A stretch of 64,000 nt of DNA, from the NCBI GenBank assembly GCA_036936605.1, contig JAUPFV010000001.1, forward strand, positions 171,262,386 to 171,326,385, given 5' to 3'. A program made the translations under genes and the position numbers. This DNA is from Limnanthes douglasii subsp. nivea. Lineage: Eukaryota > Streptophyta > Magnoliopsida > Brassicales > Limnanthaceae. Under the pieces are notes generated by a model that was not told the origin of the DNA, did not search any database, and saw only the letters and a list, made by a program, of their open reading frames with translations. Shown here piece after piece: positions 55,935 to 64,000 of this stretch (within the stretch, counting starts at the first letter, position 1; every line of letters starts with the position of its first letter).

Positions 55935-56104
55935 TTATCAACCGAAGAGTTTGTGGGCACTCCGTGCCTCGCATTTTTCTTTGATCGTTTGCCTTGTACT
56001 TTTTGCCATGGAACGGTTGATGGATCATCTGCGTTGCTGGTGAAAGTTATGGTTTCATCTTTGTCTTGCGGATGGTCAAATATGGGTTCCTCTAGGGCCG
56101 CTTG
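55931..56104 (-). pseudogene. LINE-2 ORF1 C-terminal fragment
   Basis: 57 codons open from the truncation point, containing PSTVPWQKVQGKRSKKNARH and ending SSVDK. The stop overlaps the ORF2 start in ATGA (55934-55931), so the two LINE ORFs overlap by four bases. The rest of ORF1 was never copied. The basic KGKRSKK-like tail fits the C-terminal end of plant LINE ORF1p. Confidence 0.7.
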
Positions 56105-56640
56105 TTATAACATATTGGATTTATATTATTTTGACTTAAACTCATTCATCCATCCCAGGTCCATTATCTTTTCTTGTATTGGCAACGGTATAATCGATAA
56201 TAGCATTTAATAAAATTACCAATTGAAAACCAAAGGTAAGACGCTCAACCACTCCTCCATTAATTCTTGCCATAGTCTTAATCATTTGGTAAAATGAATT
56301 TTTTTCTTTGAAGAAACATTCCCACGCACAATATTTAGACAATATTTAAAATTGATGAGGATGTTTTCTTCTTTAAGATATTTAAAAAAGATAAGACTAA
56401 TTAATGAACAAGAGTATAATAAGAAAATTTATATTAATAAAATGAATCCATCATTTTAAAAATGATTGGATCTTCTATTTGGTAGATAATTTATGTCCTA
56501 AATTATAAGGATGGATAACTAATGTATTCTATGACACGTGTCGCAATCTATTACAAAAGGTTATTATTTTACTCATTAACCGTCATGGGTATTTTAGTTA
56601 TACATTATATCTATCTCTAATCTTCACATATCTTCAAGAT
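56105..56640. other. AT-rich spacer, no gene
   Basis: Contains a 66-codon minus-strand ORF (56342-56142) that I do not recognise and an isolated gacacgtgtc palindrome at 56533-56542. Nothing else supportable. Confidence 0.45.
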
Positions 56641-56716
56641 CATTCCATCTTTATTTGGACTTTACTTTTAGCATCGATCATTCCATATTTATTTGGACTT
56701 TACTTTTAGCATCGTC
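56641..56716 (+). repeat. 38-bp direct duplication
   Basis: cattccatctttatttggac... (56641-56678) is repeated at 56679-56716 with one base difference. Confidence 0.85.
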
Positions 56717-56794
56717 TGCCCATTACCGTGTTTTTTTATGTCTTTACTAACGATCTCTCTTTCCATCTGCTACTCTAGAGCTCTATCTAGCTAA

Positions 56795-57030
56795 CACTTT
56801 AATGACAAATTTTATGATGTATTTTACTTAGTTAATTTGCCGACACTTTTACCTCAATGCTCTGAATCTTCATTTAGTTGACACTTTAATGACAAATTTG
56901 ATGACCATTTTTACTTAGTTATTTTGTCAGCACTTTAATGATATGAATCTTCATATAGTTGACACTTTAATGACAGATTTGATTACGCCTTTTACTTAGT
57001 TATTTTACAGGAGCTTTTACCTTAATGATA
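56795..57030 (+). repeat. 81-87 bp tandem repeat, three units
   Basis: Units begin cactttaatgacaaattt at 56795, 56882 and 56963 (cactttaatgacagattt). Each continues with ttttacttagttattttg and gaatcttcatwtagttga. The third unit ends at about 57030. Confidence 0.8.
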
Positions 57031-57059
57031 TAAATATTTTTATTTCCACATAAGGGTAA

Positions 57060-57340
57060 TAACGTCCTAGCGGAATATAACCTTATCACTCGCGACAAGC
57101 CCAAAGGTTGGTTGCACCAAAGTAAGAACCATAAACCTAATAAAACTATATAGTATGAATATATCGCGACCATGCTAGAGTTGATCGTAACAAAGTCGTA
57201 TTTGTCACGGAAAACTTGAAGTTGGTCGCAAACAACTTTAAATTTTTAAGTGCCAACGTTAGGTAATTATTCGAATGGGTACTTTGTCGCGACTAGAACA
57301 AAGCTGATCGTAACAGATTCTGACATGTTATATTCTTTCG
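57060..57340. repeat. Cluster of short tcgcgac / gatcgtaac words
   Basis: tcgcgac occurs at about 57092, 57165 and 57281, gatcgtaac at about 57183 and 57308, and ggtcgcaa at about 57223. Dispersed direct and inverted short words of this kind are found near the ends of CACTA-type transposons. No terminus or transposase is visible, so the assignment is open. Confidence 0.3.
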
Positions 57341-57916
57341 AATATTTGAGTTTTAAAAAAAAAAATTGAATCAGTGTGACTTTACCTACATATTTATGAA
57401 TAATTGGAAACATTTGGAAGGGTTGAATAATTTTCATAAATATGTAAAAACTTCAAGAACAATTGACAACTTTGATAAGAAATCCCAAAATTCTCTTTAC
57501 GTAAATCTCTTTCATTATACTCAAATTTTTGTCAAATCTGAATCCAAATTTCCTGTTTCTTATATTTAGATTTAAAATCTTATTATATCGCGAAGTAACT
57601 TTCTTAAAATATCAAAGAAATAGAGTGATCAAAATAATTCATTTCAGAAAATGCGACCTTATGTGTCTCAAGCTTCATCATAGTTTTCAGTGACATTCCA
57701 ATGATATTTCAACAAATTTTATCTTGATCGAATACTATAATTTTTTGTTTCTTATCTCTACTTTCTAATTATAAAAAAGAATTAGTGATCATGGAAGTTG
57801 AAACAATTATGATCATGGATGAAATACCCAGTACGATTGAATTATTGTTATGGAGAAAACTGTGCAAGATAGAAGGACAATATGACATTCTCAATATCAA
57901 AATTCAGATATGAAAC
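57341..57916. other. AT-rich stretch before the copia relic, no gene recognised
   Basis: A 67-codon ORF at 57366-57569 is open but unrecognised. The part from about 57780 may be decayed copia gag. Confidence 0.4.
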
Positions 57917-59925
57917 ATGTTGAGGAAAAACATAGGTACGCCTAAATATTGTATGAATAAATATGTAGTTCATAATCTTTTAGTAGGAAAATTTCTTATC
58001 TTCCAAATTCTTGAACGTAGAAGCATAGTTAACGTACTCGTGTCCGCAGAGGTGGAGGAATGTTCTAAGAAAATATATTTCATGAGTATTAATATAAATT
58101 ATTTCAAAACGAGTGGAATTATGTGTCATAGATGTGACCAACCTGTAAAATCATGTAATCTTCAAAAGAATAATAAAATTGTAAAAAATATAAAAGAGGA
58201 AATTGTGATTATGGTAAGTGAAGTCAATATTACAGAAGATAAGTTTCTCCTTGGTAGTATGATACATGTGCATTAATACATGTTACTCATGATAGAGATT
58301 TATTCAAATTATTTGAAATGAGTAGCGATGCATGTGAGGTAAAAATGGACAACACCAACACATCAAAAGTGGAAGGACGTGGAAATATTGAATTAATATT
58401 TATAAATTAGGAAGGGATAACTCTCAGGAATTTTTTATATGTTCCAGAAATGAACACAAACTTATATATGTTGGTATTTTAGATAAATCAAGAATTCATC
58501 ATGTGTATGAACCCAATAAATTTATTCTAACCAAATAATATATTGTTGTTAAGAATAGATACTCAACTAATAAAATGGTGAAACTATGTACTACCAAAAA
58601 TTCAATGAGTATGATAAAGAATTCTGTTTATATTTGTTTACATAATAATTATTTATTATGAAAAATGTGCATTATGTGTAGAATAAAAATGATTAAGAAG
58701 CCTTACAAATCTGTACATATATGCACAAAGTTATTAGACTTGATGCACACTACATATGTAAGTTTAATGGTATCTTGGTGCAAGGGGGTAAACGATATAT
58801 TATAACTTTCATTGATGAATATGTAGATTTACTTATGTTTATTTTCTTAAACATCATGATGAGGTATTTAGCATGTCTAAGATTCAATTCTTGCATAGTG
58901 ATAGAGTTGGGGAATATTTCAAAGGATAATTTTCTAGTTTTTTGTGAAGAGAAAGGGATAATTCATCAATGTTTGGTACATTATACCTCGCACCAAAATG
59001 AATTGGTTGAGCATACAAATCGAACTTTGATTAAGATTACCATGTCACGATAGTTAATTCAAAACTACATATTAATTTATGGGGTGAAACTATTTTAACT
59101 GCATATCATATTTGTAATTGCATTTCTCTTAAGAAAACTTAAATATATCCAAATGAGTTATGAAAAAGAAAAAAAATCAAATATTGAATATTTCATAGCG
59201 TGGAGGTGTTTGGCTTTTTTGTAAAAACACAGATCTAACAAAAATAAAATTAGGTGTTAAAGTTATAAGATATGTGTTTATTAGTTATATGAACAATAGC
59301 AAAGATTATAGGTTATTGCACTTGGAGTCTAATATGGTATTTTAATCGAGAGAGACGGATTTTTTTTATCTAAATTATTCAATGACAATAAAATCCAATT
59401 TAATGCGAAAACGACGTAAGAACTTTGAAAGAAACACATTTGGTTGATGAGAAACCATAAGAAGTTTGTAAGATCTGAAGATATAGACTCTCAAATGATT
59501 ATCTTTTATTTGGCAGAAGTAAGTTATAAAGAAATTACCCTAAAACATCTAGTAGTACATTCTTTAACAGATGAATCTAAATCTTATATAAAAGCAATAA
59601 CATTCAGAGATTCTGTATTTTGGCACGATGCCATAAATGATCAAATGTATTCAATACTATTAAATCACACTTGGAAGTTGGCTGATTTGCCTTCAGGATC
59701 AAGACAATCGTTTGTAAGAGGGTATTTAAGAAGAACTATCACATAGATGGTACCATTCAAGAATTTAAAGAAATATTGGAAGCTAAGAGTTTCAGCATAA
59801 AGAAGAAATAAATTACTTTGAAACTTATGTTTTGATTGCAAGGACCCTGATAATTAAGGTGTTTTTTACAATTACATTGGTATACCTGCATTTTACAATG
59901 TGATTTGTCTGCGTGACTTTACTTT
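57917..59925 (+). pseudogene. Ty1/copia retrotransposon relic (gag end to RT start)
   Basis: Collinear copia landmarks on the plus strand. A gag zinc-knuckle remnant (GIMCHRCDQPVKSCN) lies in 57917-58276. Protease C-terminus and linker at about 58280-58480 (HDRDLFKLFEMSS, VEGRGNIEL, LRNFLYVPEMNTNLY). The GAG-pre-integrase part at about 58670 (CIMCRIKMIKKPYKS). The integrase core is in 58721-59053 (LNGIL-like FNGILVQGGKRYIITFIDEY, FCEEKGIIHQC then QNELVEHTNRT). The RT N-terminus lies at about 59560-59900 (FWHDAINDQMYSILLNHTWK LADLPSGS). It ends before the RT catalytic motif, and no LTRs were found. Old and truncated. Confidence 0.8.
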
Positions 59926-60343
59926 TAGATAAACTTACCGCAATGTGGCCAGAAATTTGTATCGCGTTGTATTTGGCACTGTGAGCACCTTCGAAACCTT
60001 TGCATGGTACTTTCCAATCGGCTTCTTTAAGAATCTTATAAATCCAAGCGTCGATAATCTACCAAATGACAAGTGGGAGTGATATAACCGAAGATGAGAG
60101 ATTAATAAACATACAACATCGATATAATTTGTCTGTATGATGTTACTTTTAGCTAAACTTACCGCAAGTGGCCAAAAAATTGTATTGCGCTGTATCTGGC
60201 ACTGTGAGCACCTTCGAAACCTTTGCATGGTACTTTTCAATCGGCTTCTTTAAGAATCTTGTAAATCCAAGCTTTGATAATCTACCAAATGACAAGTGGG
60301 AGTGGTATAACCGAAGATGAGAGATTAATAAACATACAACATC
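59903..60343. repeat. 224-bp tandem duplication
   Basis: 59903-60120 and 60127-60343 are near-copies with an offset of 223-224 bp. Both contain aaacttaccgcaa, ctgtgagcaccttcgaaacc and aaccgaagatgagagattaa. On the minus strand both copies encode RLYHSHLSFGRLS.LGF.RFL then KKPI.KYHAKVSKVLTVP, followed by a donor-like g|gtaagttta. An exon of a minus-strand gene may therefore have been duplicated. Confidence 0.8.
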
Positions 60344-60668
60344 AAATGATAATGCAAGACTTTTATATTTTACCTTGTAGTCCAGGTCCTGTTCGTAGGG
60401 TAGCACCATCACTTCACTCACAAGTACGTTAAGTCTGTATGAGAACTCTGAAATTAGTAAATACCATACTTATGGACTTTCTTGTTCTTCTGCCCCTTTT
60501 AATTTGAAAGACTTTATGGTATTTATCGACATCGATCATCTCCATTGTTAATATACTCTTTTCCCAATCAAGGAGACTTACCTCTGCCTCTCGCTCCCGT
60601 GTCGGACTGATTAAAGAAAAATTAGGACACATATCCTCTTCCACTGTCTCTTTCCTTGACTGAAACAT
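60344..60668 (-). pseudogene. Unrecognised minus-strand coding fragment
   Basis: Open pieces at 60668-60429 (79 aa, acidic/basic, EREAEVSLLDWEKSILTMEM) and 60421-60149 (90 aa, running into the duplicated KYHAKVSKVL exon). I do not recognise the family. The continuity of the second ORF with the duplication and the donor-like sequence suggest exons of one decayed gene. Confidence 0.35.
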
Positions 60669-61284
60669 AGAAATATGGTTGTCAAATTATAACATCATGA
60701 CTACACATATTTGATTTTTAATAATCTGAAAATCCACTTACCACATCTGTAACGACGACATATGTTATTGTCTTCCCCACAACCTTTTCAGTAGCACCAT
60801 ATTCACAAATTCGAGCAAGCGTATCATCCGTCATAGAATCCAAAGTCCGTTACAGGACAACATCAAGATCAACCTTATCAACTTATTCAACAAATGACTG
60901 TGTATATTGCATGTAATAATCATCAAAAAAAATCTAAACATACTGTTTTATTAGTCGTATCAACTGATGTCAAAACTTGTCCTTCTCGATTTTCCGCTGG
61001 ATTCAGTATTGTTGCTATCACTTCTACTTGGTTGGCTTGTTTTGATTTTGTATAGCCTGATTGTTGGTGTTCAACAACCTCTCCATATAGATGTGGGACT
61101 TCTACTGCTTCTTATGGATTGTCAATAGTGTTGCCTTTTTGCAGGGTTTGGCTTCCTTTTTAGCTTGTTGTGGTATTGGTGGTATTTTTTCGATTTATGT
61201 TAGCTTTTCGCTCTTTGCCAAGTCAAATTGTTGTTTTTCTTCTTGATGTTGTTATTTTTTTGGGGGGGTTTTGTTGGTTGGGAT
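60669..61284. other. Stretch without a recognised gene
   Basis: Mixed-composition DNA between minus-strand coding fragments. It has T/G-rich plus-strand runs (for example near 61255-61280) and no ORF that I can support. Confidence 0.4.
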
Positions 61285-61730
61285 GTTGTTAGATATCAAA
61301 AATGAGAGTTCTTTGCAAAAAGAAACATACGATTTATTAGTAATATACAACATGGGAGGTCTTTCTAATGCTTAATTTTTAGACATGTGGGTTTTTTTTA
61401 AACATGAGAGTTGTTTGATATGTATACCATGCGAGTTATTTGAATGAGAATAATGAGAGTTTTTTTAATATCGATCATGCTAGTTCTTTTGGATCACTAA
61501 CCATACAAGTTGTTTCATGCATTAAATACCCAAGTATAACAAAATATACAAAGTGATTTTTGTGAAACATATATATGAGATTTCTTTGAACATTAATCAT
61601 GCAAGTTTTTTGTAACACATATCATGAGAGTTCCTTGAAACATGATATTACGAGTTCTTCGAAACAACAATCATACAAGTTCTTTTAAAACACTAACCCT
61701 ACTAGTTTTTTCAAACAGCGTATCAAAGTT
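61285..61730 (+). repeat. Degenerate ~25-31 bp tandem array, copy 1
   Basis: About fifteen units of the form cat-gcgagttctttgaaacac-taa follow one another (gagttctttg, gagttgtttg, gcgagttatttg, ctagttctttt, caagttgttt, gagttccttgaaac, cgagttcttcgaaac, caagttcttttaaaac). Spacing is about 25-31 bp. Related to the array at 63180-63485. Confidence 0.7.
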
Positions 61731-62042
61731 TAACAAAACCATGTTTCATACCCCTAAACCATATAACTTCAGTAATAGTATATCACAAAATATATTTAGA
61801 TAGTTGAATTTTAATCTACTTCGGATCCAATTACATCTTCGCGAACTTTTTCCTTAGTAAGTACAAATTCTTTCGTTGTGACTTCTTGTTCACGAGCTTC
61901 TACCTCTTTTACTCCAACTTCTTCATGACCTTTTTCCTCTTCTATTTGTGGTACAAGTGGTGACTCATTTGTCTTCATCTTCTTCAGAAAAGACTTAGTT
62001 TATTTGTTTCCTTTGGAGGAGTCTGGTATGTCTCTGTCTCAT
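61731..62042. other. Short spacer before the acidic ORF
   Basis: Contains minus-strand Glu/Lys-rich coding-like sequence near 61850-61990 in a broken frame, possibly the continuation of the acidic protein at 62043-62492. Confidence 0.35.
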
Positions 62043-62492
62043 TTAGAGTATGAGACTGGTTTGTCTTTCTATCTGGTGGAGTGGAGGAGACTGATGTGTC
62101 TCCACCACCTCTTTATGTCTGTCCAAAAATAATGGGACATTTGTCGTGTTTTTAGGCACTATTAGTATTGCAAGAAACTGAGTTGTATCATCTACTACTT
62201 TCTCTGGTACTACTTCAGATGGTACCACTGTAGGAGTCTGATTTGTATCATCTACCTCATGCTCTGGTACTACGTCATTACCCTTTTGTGCCTCATGTAT
62301 TTCCCCTTCCAGTGTTGTAGCCTCTGCATGTATTTTAGATGGTACGACTGCTGGTTTTTCAGCTCGTACAAGCCTTTTGCAGTTTACACCTAAAACATAT
62401 ACACTAGTTTTAGTAGGCATCGCTTCTATTGGTAGTATCGGTCGCACATCTTGTTGTTCTGTAGCAGAGCTTCTAATAGAGCAAAAAGGCAT
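62043..62492 (-). CDS. Hypothetical 149-aa acidic repeat protein fragment
   Basis: Open minus-strand frame with a repeated motif: VVPEHEVDDTNQTPTVVPSE then VVPEKVVDDTTQ. Composition is Val/Glu/Thr-rich without membrane or catalytic motifs. Such acidic linkers occur in plant DUF1985/Ulp1-type transposon-associated proteins, but no diagnostic domain is present, so this is only a hint. Probably one exon of a decayed gene with 60344-60668 and 63490-64000. Confidence 0.3.
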   Translation of the reverse strand: MPFCSIRSSATEQQDVRPILPIEAMPTKTSVYVLGVNCKRLVRAEKPAVVPSKIHAEATTLEGEIHEAQKGNDVVPEHEVDDTNQTPTVVPSEVVPEKVVDDTTQFLAILIVPKNTTNVPLFLDRHKEVVETHQSPPLHQIERQTSLIL

Positions 62493-63179
62493 ATTGCATG
62501 CGTTTTCAAGTTTTGTTCTTCAAGCTTCGTATTCGACTTAGCTAGTTGTTTCTGTAGCTCTTAAATCTATCACAAAAATACCAGACACATTGTTATTTGT
62601 TTGCGATGATTAAAAAAAGAAAACATTTATAACAAGCTGAAATATATACTTACTTCTCTCGTCTGTCTTCCAACCAAACGCTCAAGGCTATTATTATTAA
62701 TATATGTCATGACCTTATTTATTTTCTTTTTAACTCCTTGTCGATTAACATAGCATGAATGGTGCTTAAAATTTGTTTTTTTCTTTGAGGGGATGTTAGT
62801 ATTACCTTTGGACGTTGTTGCATCTCTCTTCTCTCCAGTCTTCTTCGTTGAAGTCAGTATGCGTTAGAGCACAAAACCAAAGAGCAGTACATAAAAATCA
62901 TCATCTTGTACGCCCCCGGTCTCTGGTTGGGATGTATGTGTTGTTGTTGATGGAATCATTGGTGTCTGGTCTGTTTGGGGTTGGTTGTTTGGTTTCGGAT
63001 TAGGTTGTTGCCTTGGGTGTGACGCCATTTTTCTTGTTTTTTGGGCAGCCTTTCTTCCGGTACAACCGGTGCAGCATCTGTATTTCCAATTCTTTTAAAT
63101 CCTTTGAATGCTACTCTTTCAGCCTATGTCAACACTAGAGCAGCCTCCACAACCTATCCAGTGTAGAACATCCCAGTTA
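62493..63179. other. Stretch without a recognised gene
   Basis: A 62-codon plus-strand ORF at 62815-63003 has no recognisable similarity. Minus-strand splice-like pyrimidine tracts are present, but I cannot define exons. Confidence 0.35.
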
Positions 63180-63485
63180 ATACATGTACGCTAGTTGTTT
63201 AATACCATAAATAAGTCGAGCGAGTTGTTTGTGTTCATAAACCGTGCATGTTCTATATTACCAACAATATGAGAGTTTCTTATAATACAAATTTTCGTGT
63301 TTTATGTTACTATAAGGATGCGAGTTGTGTTATACTTCTATTTTGCGAATTTTTTATAATGCGAATATATGAGTTGTTTTATGATGCAATTGTGGGTGTT
63401 ACATGTTACTAAAACCTTAAGAATTATTTTATACTTAACTATGCGTGTTCTTTTATAATAGAACTAAGCGAGTTCTTTCCAGAAT
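63180..63485 (+). repeat. Degenerate ~25-31 bp tandem array, copy 2
   Basis: About twelve units of atgcgagttgttttataatac type (gctagttgttt, gcgagttgttt, gcatgttct, gagagtttctt, gcgagttgtg, gcgaattttttataat, gcgtgttcttttata, gcgagttctttcc). Same core as 61285-61730, about 1.5 kb away. Confidence 0.7.
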
Positions 63486-63489
63486 AGAT

Positions 63490-64000
63490 ATAATTCATAC
63501 CTCGTCATCTCATAGCAGGTTTAGTTTTTCAATCATCTCCATGGTTGTTGGTTTGCACTTCAATTCCCACAATTTGAAGAACCTTGAGATCATGTTCGGC
63601 TTCACGAGGTATAGCCCAATTATTGTGTGCTTCATGATGAAGGGTTGTATCACAAAAACTATTATCACCAGCGGATCTTCATTTAACTTATATTTATTTA
63701 TGAGAAAAAATTATTACGAATAGAAGTGCAATGCAGCCGATAACTCTATCGGGTTTTCCCTCGGCAACCTATGTTCTAATCGACTGGAGAAGCTTCTGCA
63801 ATACTGCTCCAAACCAATCATAGTCATTTATTTTTCCGAAGTCTTCGACATAATATACCACATTCTAACCCATTACATTTCATGAGACTGAGTATAATAA
63901 GGTTGAGAAAATAAACAATATCAACAGTCGAGCAACGTCCTCCACAACATGCTCCCCCTTGCCTGATGGGTTTGGTTATACCTGCCTGTAAAACACGGCA
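63490..64000 (-). pseudogene. Unrecognised minus-strand coding remnant at the window edge
   Basis: The minus strand can be read as coding-like blocks: VEDFGKINDYDWFGAVLQKL at about 63855-63795, RVIGCIALLFVI just after it, then PFIMKHTIIGLYLVKPNMIS and KLWELKCKPTTMEMIEKL between about 63640 and 63515. The block with a DYDW-type motif and the 'hydrophobic GC.ALLFV' block is reminiscent of the DUF1985/mobile-domain proteins, but stops intervene and the gene runs off the window. Low confidence. Confidence 0.25.

Larger units (their letters stand above)
52274..56104 (-). mobile_element. LINE-2: 5'-truncated plant LINE
   Basis: Minus-strand non-LTR element of about 3.8 kb: the last 57 codons of ORF1, a nearly complete ORF2 and a 3' UTR with poly(A). 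Homology to a LINE ORF1 stops at about 56104 and the sequence turns A/T-rich, the usual result of incomplete target-primed reverse transcription. The ORF2 damage is light (about three frame changes in 1100 codons), so it is younger than LINE-1. Confidence 0.85.

Noticed and set aside
52255..56160. Target-site duplication for LINE-2
   Set aside because: No convincing match between the sequence after the poly(A) and that beyond 56104.
56533..56542. gacacgtgtc palindrome as part of another aORF promoter
   Set aside because: No PPT, LTR or aORF sequence nearby; a 10-bp palindrome can occur by chance.
57060..57340. CACTA element terminus
   Set aside because: Short words resemble subterminal repeats, but no CACTA end, 3-bp duplication or transposase was found.
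1..64000. Intact host genes, tRNA/rRNA genes, CRISPR arrays, bacterial or organellar sequence
   Set aside because: None recognised; coding signals are transposon-derived and the CRISPR-like regularity at 23354-23590, 61285-61730 and 63180-63485 is tandem repetition without spacers.

Overview
The window is repeat-dense plant nuclear DNA, almost certainly from a eudicot: plant-type LINEs, Ty3/gypsy elements of the Tat/Ogre-like kind, a Mutator-like (MULE) transposase relic, a Ty1/copia relic, short GT-AG introns and AT-rich spacers. I recognise no intact single-copy host gene, tRNA, rRNA or CRISPR array. Every element ORF I could follow carries stops, frameshifts or deletions.

Layout. 1-210: probable hAT-type terminus. 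460-15536: a full-length LINE (LINE-1, + strand) with poly(A) and a target-site duplication (TSD; ctatattactt plus A's). Its 3' UTR is split by gypsy element A (7690-15255, minus strand; 407-408 bp LTRs; TSD aatgt). 16090-18640: MULE relic with two recognisable introns. 19025-46582: a three-level nest of related gypsy elements. D (+ strand, TSD gacct) contains C (23654-43143, minus strand, TSD agtta/agcta), and C contains B (24274-34670, minus strand, TSD gactt). Rough LTR divergence by eye (B about 5%, C about 12-13%, D about 20-25%) agrees with the nesting order. 46588-52270: AT-rich spacer with a possible plant-mobile-domain remnant. 52274-56104: a 5'-truncated LINE (LINE-2, minus strand). 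56641-57030: short tandem repeats. 57917-59925: Ty1/copia relic. 59903-64000: a 224-bp tandem duplication, two arrays of a degenerate ~25-31 bp repeat and unrecognised minus-strand coding remnants.

The most interesting system is the extra gene carried by all four gypsy elements. It lies between pol and the 3' LTR on the strand opposite gag-pol (antisense ORF, 'aORF'). In element A it would encode about 960 residues: an N-terminal basic/Ser-rich part, a central domain resembling the Pfam Transposase_28 'putative gypsy type transposon' family, and a C-terminal coiled coil with an acidic tail. It has its own promoter-like region next to the 3' LTR (a gacacgtgtc G-box palindrome in A, B and C, and a TATA box about 100 nt before the ATG in A and B) and a short spliceosomal-type intron with a tandem TAGCAG acceptor. 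Gag-pol, driven from the 5' LTR, and the aORF, driven from the opposite end, converge on a roughly 490-bp spacer. Antisense ORFs at this place are known in Tat-lineage elements such as maize Grande; the combined promoter, intron and coiled-coil architecture is what deserves follow-up.
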